In this document: positions 23,225 to 34,205 of the stretch, piece by piece
How the letters are laid out: every line of letters begins with the position of its first letter
Numbering within the stretch: the stretch's first letter is position 1
DNA from: Oncomelania hupensis
Lineage: Eukaryota > Mollusca > Gastropoda > Littorinimorpha > Pomatiopsidae
DNA length: 64,000 bases
Assembly: GCA_036898135.1 (NCBI GenBank)
Contig: CM072519.1
Coordinates: 42,981,339 to 43,045,338, forward strand
Direction of reading: 5' to 3'
Program-made: the position numbers and the translations under genes
The notes under the pieces: generated by a model
Seen by the model: the letters and a program-made list of their open reading frames with translations, nothing else
Databases searched by the model: none
What the model was told of the DNA's origin: nothing

Positions 23225-24125
23225 GCCTTACGAAGGAGAACAAGAAAAAGAACAAGAAGAACAAGAACAATATGAACGAGAACAAGAACAAGAACAAGAA
23301 ATACAAGAACAAACTGAACAAGTAAAATAATAAGAGCATGAACAAGAGATATAGGGAAAGAGGAGAAGAAGATGATGATGATCCTGAAAAGAAGAAACTG
23401 TTACATTTATTACTTTTAAGTAGTAAATAAATGCGCAAGTCAAATCAATATAATCTGATTGATCATGATAACTATGATCTTGATCATCATCATAATCATC
23501 AACAACAACATCTCTCTCTCTCCCTCTTTCTCTCCCCCTCTCTCCCCCCCCTCTCCCCCCTCCCCTCTCTCTCTCCATTCTTCCACATCTTTTAATGAAC
23601 TGAACAAAATGCTGGTCGGTTGTCAATAGAAGCACAAGTTCTAGATGGCACGTGCTGTCGTGCTTTGTTTTTGTCTTTTCGATGTCTAGCACGGTAGATG
23701 TCTGTTTGATCGTGGGTTTCAGTACATGTCCCTGTGTTTGATTGTGCGTTGGGCCACAGTGTGTCCGTGTGCTTGAGTGGGCCACAGTGTGTCCGTGTGT
23801 TTGAGTTTGCCAAACACAGCCCAGTGCAGCTACTCAAACTGCAAGCTGACAACACACAGCCCCAAAGCGCGGGAAAGCACGCGCTTCACGTAACACAAGA
23901 CGTCAGAAAATGTTGTCAACGATTGGTTCATACATAGCATATCCCGCAAGACAGACAGAATAGAGAATTTAAGCGCTTCCGCTCAACTGATTTTAAGCGT
24001 TTTCTAAACGGATTTTTTCCACAGCGAACCTCCCCAGTTCGAGAAAAACTCTTCTTAAGATCAGCCACCTTGGTGTCGTCAGAACGCCAAGCAACTCTAA
24101 TGGATCGGGGATTGATAATTAAAAT
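23225..24125. other. Low-complexity and unidentified sequence
   Basis: An (AAGAAC)n-like purine tract lies at 23236-23345 and a CT tract at 23511-23578. A 28-bp GGGCCACAGTGTGTCCGTGT repeat occurs twice at 23750-23810. The rest is not identified. Confidence 0.45.
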
Positions 24126-24129
24126 TGTG

Positions 24130-24480
24130 ACTTGATTTATTAAAATCATCCATAACTACATAAAGAATCTACAGCTAGTAATCTGTTAAAACTAATCACT
24201 TGTAGATAATGAAAATCTGCCTCCCCCTTCCCTTTCCACCCTCCCTCCCCCCCATCCTCTTAAAACGTTTACAATGATGCCGCAGAGAAATTACACGTAA
24301 CAATCTTGGGCATTGTGGTTTATCAAAATCACCCATAACGACAGGCTTTGCAATTAGTAATCAGTTAACATTGATCACTACCTCATCCCTCTGACTAAAG
24401 AAAATCTGCATCTCCCCATTACAATTTTACAATACCACAGAAAAACTCCTCACAACAATCTTTGGCATTTTTTCCCACCA
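24130..24480. repeat. Old tandem duplication, period about 185 bp
   Basis: ATTAAAATCATCCATAAC / AGTAATCTGTTAAAACTAATCAC (24139 onwards) recurs as ATCAAAATCACCCATAAC / AGTAATCAGTTAACATTGATCAC (24323 onwards). Each is followed by GAAAATCTGC and CAATCTT.GGCAT. The two copies are clearly diverged. Confidence 0.65.
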
Positions 24481-24549
24481 TTTTGAATTGTATGTGCACA
24501 GAGTAACGGCCCTTTAGCAAGTGACCTGCGAGGAAAGTTTAGAACGTTT

Positions 24550-24855
24550 AGATGGGGTGTCGGGTAGCGCAGTGGTTGGAGCACTCGCTACTGTGTCGCA
24601 AGTTAAGCACCGTCCAGTGCGGTTAGCACTTGGATGGGTGACCGCAAGACGTGAAGCTACAAATAACAACGCCCCCAGTTGACTCAACTGTGACTGAGTA
24701 CCTACTCTCTTAAGGGTGGGGAAGGTAAAGCAGCGAGGGAGAGAGATGGGCATCACCCTCATTACGCTGGCCCAAGATAAGTGTGATCTCCAACATCACG
24801 CTCCCCTACGGCCACAAGGCTATGGGACTACCTTTAGCTTTAGCTTTTACCTAAA
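24550..24855 (+). mobile_element. Composite SINE-like element: tRNA-like A box plus 5S rRNA-like segment
   Basis: TAGCGCAGTGGTTGGAGCAC (24565-24584) fits a pol III A box. Instead of a B box, 24597-24645 follows the 5S rRNA internal promoter: AAGTTAAGCACCGTC, then GGTTAGCACTTGGATGGG and TGACCGC. In 5S genes the same region reads as AAGC.AAGCA..GTC...GGTTAGTACTTGGATGGGAGACCGC. The body continues to a TTTAGC repeat tail at 24834-24846. No target duplication was found. Confidence 0.65.
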
Positions 24856-24859
24856 GTAC

Positions 24860-25500
24860 TCCAGGCCAGGTGGGTGGTTTCTTAGAGAACGGTTTGTACC
24901 AATTATTATGTTTTGTATGTTCTGTTTCTCTTATTTCGACCACCTTCCACACATCCGTACTCCAGATGTTACATTTACAATGTGGCAAGTATCCTACCTG
25001 TATGGACATTCGACCGATATTCACGTGACATCTTAACAGAAGTTCGAATAGCTGAAATGTGAGTTGCCCAAATTTTGCTAGTTTTTTCTTCTTTTTTTTT
25101 CTTTCTTACATAAGCCTACAAAAGAAAATTTTTCAACACTCCCTCGAACCAAACAGACAGTTTTGATGTTGATTCTACCAGTAGACTACTTTATCAACAA
25201 ACAAAAAATGCCCCCCCCCTCGTCTTCCCTCCCCCCCCAAAAAAGAAAAAAAAAAGAAAAAGGACAAAAAAGAAAAAATAGGAATTCAGAAAATACGTTA
25301 ATAAAATGTTTTCAAAACAAGATGTGGACCCGTCCATTATGAAAGTGCGTTACTAAATATATCATGAAAACAAGCAGATGTAATTATCCTATGCGATAAC
25401 GTTTGGCACCCTCGGGAATATAGATCTGCGGGTGGGTTGGCTGGGCTGGGGATATGGACCTAGGGGTGGGGGGTGGAGGGTGGAGGTGAGGGTTATATAA
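24860..25500. other. Unidentified sequence with C/A-rich patch
   Basis: 25208-25275 is C-run and AAAAAG-rich. No gene is recognised. Confidence 0.35.
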
Positions 25501-25507
25501 TAATAAC

Positions 25508-25700
25508 GGATGCTATGAAAGCGCGTTCCCCAAATTACCAATTAAGCTCAGAGCGCGGCGATATGTACGGATTGCTTATGAAAGCGCGTTCCCCCAAATT
25601 ACCAATTAAGCTCAGAGCGCGGCGATATGTACCAAAATTCATGCTCACATGTTTTACCCCCATGTCACACACACACACACACACAACGTGGTGTAAAAGC
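25508..25700 (-). mobile_element. SINE B 3' fragment with internal duplication
   Basis: ATGAAAGCGCGTTCCCC...AAGCTCAGAGCGCGGCGAT is present twice, 64 bp apart (from about 25515 and 25579). It is followed by ATGCTCACATGTTTTACCCC, a CA run and CGTGGTGTAAA. AGAGCGCGGCGAT.TGTA and the following text parallel the 3' part of SINE B at 18483-18580. Confidence 0.55.
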
Positions 25701-25709
25701 AGATGAGCA

Positions 25710-26419
25710 TAGAGAGGACGAGAGCAAGGACGGGAAGAGGAATGGAGTCTGATTATTGGCGCCTGAAAACAACCTGGCGTACTTGAGTTTAATCTGCCAC
25801 AAAGAATAATAACCCTTCCCCCTACCCACTCCCTCCCCACCCCCAGCGGTGCACTGATGACCTGGAAAGAAAAGAGAAAAAAAAGACAACACGGAATCGC
25901 CATAATTACGATATAGACAAGTCATCGGGGTGTAATCCAAAACTGGAATCGCCGATTGCAGGCACGAGGGAAATTGGATGATGGCGGTTGGTGGATGGAC
26001 GATGTAGGGGACCAGGTAGGGATAAGGAGAGGATTTTGATGACGATGGCGACGACGACGATGATGGTGATAATGATGATAATGATGATGTGTGGCCGAAC
26101 AGAGTATTTGACTCCCGCCTCTGGGTCACCACCTGGAAAACACGGCCCGACCTGAACTTTTAAGTTTTCATTTATCCCTCGTAAGAGGGACTTAAAAATA
26201 ATTGCCCTGCAAGGCGGTGAACCGTTTTGCTAGTAAACCGGATTCCCGGCTACTAGTGCCACCACAATCCATTCAAGCCACTGCCACTGGCTTGCATAAA
26301 ATGCCTGCCGACAATGTATTCCTGCTCTACACCAAAATCAGAAGACGAATAGTCAGGCGGGAACATATGTCGTGTCGCCTTGTCCTGCATAACTCATAGG
26401 CCAAACCAAAGATAGGGAG

Positions 26420-26469
<50 letters not shown>

Positions 26470-27110
26470 TGGAAAGAAAGGGAGCGCAAGTGGAGAGAGA
26501 GGGAGAGAAAAGAGAGAGAGAGAGAGCAAATAACTGCGGGGCTGTGTAATTTTGATAAAGTTGTGAACCGTCCTTTATCTTCTTTCAGTTCCAGGCCCAC
26601 GGGCGCCTGTCACTGACAAATTCCTTAAAGAAGAAGAAACAAAGCAAGAGAAAATGTTGATGACGATGACGACGACGGCGATGATGATGATGATGATGGT
26701 GGTGATGATTATGATGATGACGATAATGATGATGACGATAATGATGATGCATCGGCCAATTGTCTGGACCTCAGTACATTAGAAACACGACTGTTCATCA
26801 CTCATAGCACCCATTATCAAACATTAACCACACCCTCATCATCATCCTCACCGCCAACAAAACCACCGCCACCACCATAAACCAGAACAAGAACGACTCC
26901 TCTCTCACCACTACACAACACCACCACGACCACCTCACCACCACCACCACCAACAACAACAACGATAACAACTTTTTATGAAGGAGGAAATATTAAGATC
27001 TACATATCCTTCGGTCTCATAAATCACCAGATGTTCTCATCTACATTAATTGTACATGACTTGTTCCTGTCTTTTTCATATACAGCTACATCTGCTCCTG
27101 TCGGCTGCTT
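25710..27110. other. Low-complexity patches and unidentified sequence
   Basis: GAT/GAC repeats lie at 26034-26090 and 26655-26750, a (TG)n run at 26420-26468, and CAC/ACC trinucleotides at 26825-26965. No gene is recognised. Confidence 0.45.
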
Positions 27111-27119
27111 GCAGTATAA

Positions 27120-27245
27120 TTGTTACACGATTAATCAATAGTCGAATCAACCCCGACGCTTGAATCTTGATATGTGTAACTCGAATTCGTCTATCCACGC
27201 AGCTTGTTCACTCAGCGACAAGACAGGAGTCATCGTGGACACACT
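27120..27245 (-). mobile_element. LTR-like fragment of the second gypsy family
   Basis: It begins TGTTACACGATTAATCAATAG and continues AATCTTGATATGTGTAACTCG...CCACGCAGC.TGTTCACTCAGC. This aligns closely with the LTR at 32164-32591 for about 110 bp, then diverges. It is oriented as the downstream LTR of the minus-strand element, but the rest of this LTR cannot be recognised. Confidence 0.6.
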
Positions 27246-28562
27246 AGCTCTCACACGGCTATAAAACATAGGTAGTCCAGCCACTTGTTAACAGTAAATA
27301 TCACACATTTATTTCCTCGACTCTATACACAATGCTCTAACCACTAAACTATCTTAAAAGTCCAAATTCACTTCGAATCGTTCGTTCCTTGATGAGTCTA
27401 TGCTGCTACTGTTCTTGAGATTTGCTACTTTCTCATCATTTGGCTGTTTGTTCTGGTTGGCCTAATGTTTTTCTTTCAGGAGAGTGGACTAATGCACAGT
27501 CCTTCTAGGTTTCGTTCGTTTCGTTTAGATAAATTAAAGTCCCACGTCACAATAGCGAATAGGGGACTGATACCCCCTTCTAGGTCCGTGTTAGTGCCGT
27601 GTTAGTGCACGATTTATTCGGTCACTTAGCTTGTTTCCTTCAAGGTGTGGTAATGGTGTCTCCTCCTGGTTTGTCGACTAGGGGCTCTCGAGGCTCCACT
27701 GCAGGCCGAATGTCAGAGTTGACGCTTAGTGGTCTTCCTTCTGCTTCGGGCCAACGATGCCTGCTCGTCTGCAAAATATGAGACGAATTTCTGCAACACC
27801 GTGGTTACTAAGGGTATGCAGAGCGGCTCACTGATGGCAGAAACATCCCTCAGTGAGAGCTCCACTTATATATATATATAAGCGACGAACATTCTGCGAA
27901 GTCCGTGGTCCACTGGAATCTCCAACATAATTCCTAGATATATAGATATATATCATGGCTAAACTACACACATAGAGAAGTAATTAATACTATACACATT
28001 CTTCGGTACAGCCACTGGTCTGCAATAATACACATAGGCTAAACAACAGTTGGACAGTAGGACTACCTCATGGTGTCGAAACCGGTCACGTGTCCGCCAC
28101 AAAGGTCAAGCAAAGTTTGACTAACATTCACAATTCTAAACATGGTAAACCTTCACAAACATAATACAGCAATAATATCAATACATCACGATGCAACAAA
28201 AGAATGATCCTTTACCTTTTTGACAATGTCAGGCTGTGGCAATGCTAGGTTGAATTGAATTTCACCTGTCCCTGCTTTAGTCTTCTGTTATCTATCTTTC
28301 AGAGCGTAGGTCCGTCTCATGTGAGAGTCAGGCACAGAATGACTACTTAGACCTGTGGTCAGCCGGAAGCCCTCGAAAACTCTCGTACTACCTCTGGCGT
28401 CTCTAGTGGGTGTTACTGGCTACACGTCAGCATGAGGTCACTGCCTACCTGAGCCAGCGTCAGCATACACGCGCTCAGCACACAACTGACATGCGTCGTG
28501 CTAGTGTGCGACTTAACTTACACAGGCTACAGCAGGCTGAACTATTTAAGGCGTAGAGCAGT
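27246..28562. other. Unidentified sequence between LTR-like start and SINE
   Basis: Unique sequence with a TA-rich patch at 27865-27955. It may be the remainder of a long LTR or host DNA. No coding motif is recognised. Confidence 0.35.
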
Positions 28563-28573
28563 AATGCAGAGTC

Positions 28574-28767
28574 GTGGGGCCGGATAGCTCAGTTGGTAAG
28601 AGCGTCTTGCTAGTAACCGAAAGGTCGCTGGTTCGAATCCCGGATTGGTCAACGTGTGATCATATTATTTTCCCCTTTACCAACAACTGGCCCGCTGGTG
28701 TCAGTATAAATCGGTCCAGTAGTCACCTATATGCGAAAGTGTCGTGTGACTATAATCTACAAACAAC
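28574..28767 (+). mobile_element. tRNA-derived SINE family A, copy 2
   Basis: It differs at only a handful of positions from copy 1 (19196-19390) over about 190 bp, with the same A and B boxes and body. It is flanked by the 11-bp direct repeats AATGCAGAGTC at 28563-28573 and 28768-28778, which are target-site duplications. Confidence 0.95.
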
Positions 28768-28794
28768 AATGCAGAGTCTAAATCTAGCCTCTTG

Positions 28795-29100
28795 TGACAG
28801 TCCCACTGCACTTGGTTAGGGCAGCCTGTCCGCACCAGGTCCGACAATGGTGCTGTGATGGCGGAGTAGTTAGGTATAAACTCCTTATAATATTTAGCCA
28901 ATCCCGGGAAAGCCCGCACTTGCTTTTTAATTTGGGAACCTGGGGCGTTCAGAATATTGTGACATTTTTCAACAGAAGCCCCCTTTGTCCTTCTTTCAGC
29001 GAATTATCGATAAAGTCGATATTGTCAGTTCCCAGAATGCACTTGCTGGGTCTCACGGTCAGGTTGGCTTCTGTTAGACAGTGAAACAGCTCCCTCAAGG
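28795..29100 (-). pseudogene. Ty3/gypsy reverse transcriptase C-terminal fragment
   Basis: Minus-strand frames give ANLTVRPSKCILGTDNIDFI, then after a frame change FPGLAKYYKEFIPNYSAI. These are the RT palm end and the connection to RNase H seen in Ty3/gypsy pol. ELFH..TEANL.VRPSKCILG is shared with the RT end of the intact-LTR element near 37850. No catalytic YxDD segment is present. Confidence 0.85.
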
Positions 29101-29343
29101 TCATCAGATGCGCTTTCCGGATGTCATTGTTGATTTTTCGGTAGGCATCAGCTCCCTGTGAGGTGTTCTTTTTTATTTTCATCTCTCTTCGTTTGTCACA
29201 CAGGTCCAAAATTTCAGGTGTAATCCACGGTTTCTTCTTTGGGCGGTGCTTGCCAAGGATCTCAGAGCCGGAATGTGTCATAGCTGAGTGGAAGATGGTG
29301 GTCATGATGTTGACATCTATTTCACCAGCTCCCAAAATGAGCA

Positions 29344-29732
29344 TTTCCTCGTAGTTCAGTCACTAAATACACATCCTTTAGAAAACACCTGTTACACCAG
29401 ATTTAAACAGTTATATCATTGGAGTTCTACTTAATAACATTCATTAGATTGTTTTGAATACATTGTGCGTGCCTATGTGTACATGTGTGTGTTTATGTGT
29501 GCACACGTCTCGATTGTATCGTTGCATTTTGATGTTATTGTTATAAAGTTTTAAAAAACAACAACTAATTGTTATTGTTAAAAACCTCAAAAGCAATATG
29601 TAAAAAAGCACACCCAGTGCTTACTCTTTAACCCTTGTTAAATAAAATTGTTATCTTATCTTATCTTTTCTTATCTTATCTTATCTTATCTTATCTTATC
29701 TTATCTTATCTTATCTTATCTTATCTTATCTT
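29344..29732 (+). mobile_element. 5'-truncated retroelement with (TTATC)n tail
   Basis: Relative to the sister LINE copy at 36100-36400, 389 bp is inserted between duplicated AGCA (29340-29343 and 29733-29736). The insert ends with AATAAA (29641-29646) and about 80 bp of TTATC repeats. It has no coding motif and looks like the 3' untranslated end of an unidentified LINE. Confidence 0.8.
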
Positions 29733-29819
29733 AGCAGTGGTGCAAAGTTTCCTCCAATTGTGGCTTGGAATATCTTTGCCACCTTCAGGTCTTGCGGTTT
29801 GTCCAGGTCGAACTTCTAA

Positions 29820-30760
29820 TCAGTCTGGTGCACTTTCCGTGTTTCCTCTATTGAAGTGGAGCCGGAAAGACATCATCACGAGATCGTGGTCACTTCCAAT
29901 GTCTGCTTCTGGAAAAGTTCGTTTCATGCCAATGTTGACTCTTGATCTGACGCGTTTCTTGATCATGATGTAGTGGATCTGGTTGTGATTTTCCCCTCTG
30001 GGACTGTGCCAGGTCCATCGAGTAGATTTTTTGTGGAACCCAAGAGTGTTTGCCAGTATTAGATTGTTGTATTTGGCAAACTCCAAAAGTCTCAAACCTC
30101 TGTCATTTGTCTCGTTGTTGCAATGGGATGCACATGAGTATCCCCAGTTGTAGTCCTACGCATCTTGGCCAACCTTAGCATTCCAATCGCCTTGCACTAT
30201 GACTATGTACTTCCGCGTCACTTGGTCAAGGACAGCCTGCAGATTTTCATAGAAATCCTCGACTTCGCTGTCGTCATATTCTAATGTTGGGGCATAGGCC
30301 TGGATGATGGTGATGTTGAAAGGGGCTGCTCTCCAACGGATGGTCTGGAGACTGGGCGGCAACCCATGACAGTGGCAAGAATGTTTTTGTGGACCAAGAA
30401 TCCAACGCACTGTTCGTGCCTGTCATATCTCCCGCTGAAATAAAGTATGTGGCCTTTGTCAGTCGTTATTTCACCTAGACTTTTCCAGCGCAGTTCGCTG
30501 GTACCTAAAATGTTCTATCGATAGTGGTCCAGCTCGTGGGCCAGTTCTTCTAATTTTCCATCAGCTGTTAGGGTCCTGACACTCCAGGTTCTTATGGTGA
30601 TGTTGTTTCTCGTGCGGATCTTGCGAAGTTGTACATCAGTAACACACTTATCACCTCTGTCCTGGGGGCCAACGGAAGGCGCGGTCCTTGGTGATCCGGG
30701 CGACGACCGATCCGGTATAGAGTGAGTTGTTATTTTCTTCATACGTCTTGGGCAAGAAAG
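29820..30760 (-). pseudogene. LINE apurinic-type endonuclease, broken
   Basis: Broken minus-strand frames (30515-30742, 30156-30410, 29820-30095) carry the endonuclease/exonuclease/phosphatase fold landmarks in order. They are an N-terminal TWSVRTL, the VIVQGDWNAKVG metal-site motif, RWTWHSPRGENHNQIHYIM and the terminal IGSDHDLVMM catalytic motif. Stops and frameshifts separate the pieces. It cleaved target DNA for retrotransposition in the ancestral element. Confidence 0.85.
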
Positions 30761-30807
30761 ACCTGGCGGGGCCCAATCCTCTCTAGGCTGTATTTATATT
30801 ATTATTA

Positions 30808-31700
30808 TTCTGGTTCACCTGATTTCCAGTCTTCTGAAAGTGTTTCCTCGCTTTGGGTGGCCCTAGGGTCTTCCCGTAAGCGATGAGATATATTTCAGCG
30901 GAATCAGCAACATCTTTCAGCGTCTGCAGCTTTTATATTTCTAACTGGGTCGCCATATCCTTAGGGCATGCATTTAGGAATTGCTCTTTCACGATCAGGT
31001 CACGCAGCCTATCGAGGTCTCCCCTTTGCCTGATAATTCCACCCACTTTGGTAGATATGAACACAGGCGCTCCACAAACTGGATTGGCGTCTGATCTGAC
31101 AGAGGAAGGTATTAACGGAAGCATTTACGGTAGACCTTCTCTGTAAAACTGTAGCAATGCAATAGGGCATCCTCTTTCAAGACTTCGTAGTTTCCGGCCT
31201 CAGTGTTCGCAAGTCTGATGTAGACATGGAGCGCTTGCCCCGGTAGGAGTGCACTGAGTCGAATCACCATTTGCGCTTCCGGCGGATCTTTAAAACTTCG
31301 CCAGATAACTATCGATCTGGTCCTTCCCATCGACAAAAGCTGGCAATTTTGGAGCCTTGTGGTCGCTGATAATGTGTGGCGCGTTCTCCTCATGTTGGAT
31401 GCGCGTCAAATCTAGCTGGTACTGACGCTCAGCTTCAAGACGCTTCAGCTCGTACTTTCGTTCTTCACGCCTGCGCTATTCATATCTTTCTTGACGCTTC
31501 TCGTCTAATTCTCTTTCTTCTCGGCGAAGCTGCTCTATTAATTCTCTTTTTTCACGCCTGCCCTGCCCTTTAATTTCACTTTCTTCACGCCGACGCTGCG
31601 CTTCTCTTTCCTGACGCTGCTGTTCAAGTAATCTTTATTGTATTCTTTCCTTAGATTTGACGTACTCAGTCAGCTGCTTGCCTTTCAGATTCAAGTCCTT
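30808..31700 (-). pseudogene. Gag of the second Ty3/gypsy element, decayed
   Basis: Minus-strand frames 31112-31393 and 30933-31124 contain VIRLSALLPGQALHVYIRLA, NYEVLKEDALLHCYSFTEKV and LRDLIVKEQFLNACPKDMATQ. These correspond to the Gag of 40150-41234. Upstream (31390-31700) an Arg/Glu coiled-coil-coding tract with stops matches that gag N-terminus. The junction with LINE sequence at about 30800 removes everything after the Gag C-terminus. Confidence 0.85.
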
Positions 31701-32160
31701 TTTGCAAGAAGTCAACCATTTTGATACGTTTCTGGAAAGTTCTTGACTGTGCTGCACCTTTTTAGACTGTTCTAGAACAGCACGTTTTTTGTAGTAGTCC
31801 TTGTCACTAGTCGCCTTCGCTGGCCCGCTGTTCCCGTCGTATGCGACGCTGCACCACGCTGGTGTTGGTGTCTACACTGTTGTCTGATGTAGACGCGACA
31901 TCCGTTCGTCACTCTTTGTATATTGGCGATGTAGCTCCGAGACTTTCCCTCGACGTAGTCTTGCGGCAGCAACGTAGTACCGGTCTGTTGCAACTCTTCG
32001 GCGACTACACGCCCTTGCAGTCAACCCGAAACGAGTATGTTGGTTCCTCCCGACGCAACCCGTTGGCGGCTACCCTCGATGACTGCCGCTCGTAACGCTC
32101 ACTCTCTTGTTGTCGCAGTAGAACCCTTGGCTATGGCGTAGATCCCGGCTGGGCCCTCCA
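31701..32160 (-). mobile_element. Leader region and primer binding site of the second gypsy element
   Basis: It corresponds to 41235-41784 of the younger element, sharing for instance the minus-strand reading HQHQRGAASHTT. Directly next to the LTR the minus strand reads TGGAGGGCCCAGCCGGGAT, a plausible tRNA-primed binding site. The tRNA identity is not determined. Confidence 0.65.
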
Positions 32161-32163
32161 AAT

Positions 32164-32591
32164 TTTATACGATTTATCAATAGTCGAATCCGATGCTTAA
32201 ATCTTGATATGTGTAAGTCGAATTCGTTTATCCACGCAGCCTGTTCACTCAGCAACAAGGCATGAGTCGTCCAACGTTCCAATTTTATTCAGCAAACACC
32301 AACCACTGCATACAAGATCGCATTCTGAAAACGCTATTTTGCAAGCAGACAGTGCATTACTTATATAGTCTCTCAACAATCCAGAGAAACTTCGAACATT
32401 TCAGAATGACGCAATAACACCCAATCAAAATAAAACTCGTCACCGGAACTACGCACTGCCTTATGTCATAGAACATTCCAGAGTGTAGAAGCTCAAGAAT
32501 ACTACGACGGATCGCGGAAATTATCAAAGCTTTTTTTCTAGCAACAGCGCAGAATTCGTTCGGAACTATCGTGCGTATCTTATTCGTAACA
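32164..32591 (-). mobile_element. 5' LTR of the second Ty3/gypsy element
   Basis: It shares TCAATAGTCGAATC, TTGATATGTGTAA and TTTATCCACGCAGCCTGTTCACTCAGC with 27120-27245, and has the general layout and AATAAA (minus) of the LTRs at 36822/41785. It ends TTCGTAACA at 32591. The TGTTAC edge is decayed to TTATAC. No convincing 5-bp duplication is visible. Confidence 0.75.
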
Positions 32592-33169
32592 ATTATTAAT
32601 ATTATTATATTTTTCCATGATTTTAAAGAAACTATAAACAGGAACAAAACAACTGGCAGGCACCAGAGCTTTTATTAATTCTTCCTTTTTGCTTTTTTTA
32701 AAAGAAATCTAAAACTAATCCCCAGTTCCTGCTAGCTGTTTAACAGCTATATTCGCTTCCGTGCTTCTGAGGCAACTACAGAATCATAGAAACTGTCAGG
32801 AGCCAGAACTTTCACCATTGCTCTGGAATTCTCGCTCAAGGGCAATGGAGAATTCAGAATACAGATCTTTATTTTGTCCTCAATATGCTTACAAAGAATT
32901 AAGAAGCTGTTAGGCTTTTCATGAACAGACCGGAACTTCACCTGTTTAAAGAGACTCACTTTGACACAGATCCTTTTAACATTCACATTGAGTGTTGCCC
33001 ACAAGAAAAGAAAGCTTTCAAATCAAGAAATAACTCTTTGGAAAGTATAGTTATTGATTACATAAATAAATTCCGTAGTTTTGTGCCTGACCATATCAAT
33101 TGTTAGCCTCCTCTCTTGTGCTAACAAAAAAAAAACATCTACTAAAGCCAGTAAGAGGCAGAAACCATC
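32592..33169. other. Unidentified, open on both strands
   Basis: 32747-33004 (minus, 85 residues) and 32921-33106 (plus, 61 residues) are both open with ordinary composition. Neither has a motif I recognise, and there is no evidence which, if either, is coding. Confidence 0.3.
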
Positions 33170-33174
33170 GGCCT

Positions 33175-33436
33175 CAGGGCCGGATCACTTACTCTTGGAG
33201 GGGGGGGGGGGGTTCCAAAATTTTTTTAAGGGGTTAGGGGTGACAAAAACGTGTCCGCTCGAGGAACTTGAGTAGAATGAGGAACGTTTTACTTACCACC
33301 AGTGTCAACTAAATTAAGAGCTTTAAAAAAACTCCATATATATATTTTTTTCTGACTGAGTGAGGTACATCGAATGGCCAGGGGGGGGGGGGGGGTTCCG
33401 GAACCCAGGAACCCCCCCCCTCCAGATCCGGCCCTG
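33175..33436. mobile_element. Small TIR element with G/C-run subterminal repeats
   Basis: Perfect 12-bp terminal inverted repeats CAGGGCCGGATC are flanked by GGCCT on both sides (33170-33174 and 33437-33441). Inside each end, a GGAGGGGG.../...CCCCCTCC run extends the symmetry. At 262 bp with no coding capacity it is a MITE-like element. The superfamily is uncertain because the repeat is 5 bp rather than 8. Confidence 0.8.
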
Positions 33437-33441
33437 GGCCT

Positions 33442-34200
33442 AACAACGTTATTTTAAGGTTTTTGGTTTTAGGTTGTTACAATAGACCCTACCCTATCAT
33501 ATCCTACCTCAGACACCAAAAAGTCACTCTTGAAACTGCGTGGTTCATTCAAAACTGAAGTCAAAGGTCGCATGGCTATGACCGTTAAACAGGGAAAATC
33601 GCTTTCTTGTCAGGACTGAACTGGGAAATTCGAACTTTAGCGATTGGTTTGAGCTCACTGTATTATTGTTAAACAACTATGCCAATGTTTAGGGTAAATC
33701 CATGTTTACTCCAACAGCACACAAAGCCTTCGAAGCAGTGATTTATTTTCAGTTGACATTTATCAGGCATCATTGTCCACTCTTTAGCTCGTTCAGCACT
33801 CACCACCACTTTTTCTTTATTTCCTATACTTTATCCGAACCCTCCATCTTTATAATTTTTTAATCAATTTGTGTTGTATTTGCCTCTTCAAAACAGGTTA
33901 TAATCGGCAATAAAAGTGAATGGAATATGTTACTTGTGATAGAAAATCTACCAACATTGAGTTTCTAATTCTCCAGCATCTGCCACATACTGTATTATTC
34001 ATATTTAATGTTGTCACCAGATGGCCTTATGTGTCTGTCTAGGCACATTAAATAGCTAGTTTTGAGGTCATCCCGTACATACTAAAAGAGAGAGAGAGAG
34101 TGTGTGTGAGAGAGAGAGAGAGAGAAAGAGAGAGAAAGAGAGAGTGTGTGTGAGAGAGAATGTGTATGAAGGTCTATTTGTGTGTGTGCGTGCGTGTGTG
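33442..34200. other. Unidentified sequence, GA patch at end
   Basis: GA/TG-rich from 34085 to 34200. The rest is unique with no recognised gene. Confidence 0.35.
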
Positions 34201-34205
34201 TGGGC

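Larger units (their letters stand above)
29105..30791 (-). mobile_element. RTE-like LINE, endonuclease part only
   Basis: Minus-strand similarity to 36125-36821 plus 42427-43030 covers the endonuclease from its N-terminus (TIRTWSVRTLTADGKLEELA) through QGDWNAKVG to GSDHDLVMMSFRL and the linker. It lacks the RT and the 3' tail, so it is not a simple 5'-truncated insertion. Both borders join gypsy sequence. It is interrupted at 29344-29732 by another insertion. Confidence 0.85.

Noticed and set aside
24597..24645. 5S rRNA gene
   Set aside because: Only the internal promoter part matches. The 5' third and the terminator are absent.
27599..27781. 60-residue frame as a host gene
   Set aside because: Short, no motif, and located in a possible LTR remainder.
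32592..32596. Target duplication for the second gypsy element
   Set aside because: The right flank ATTAT and left flank ATAAT (before 27120) do not match in the same orientation, and the two LTRs diverge after about 110 bp.
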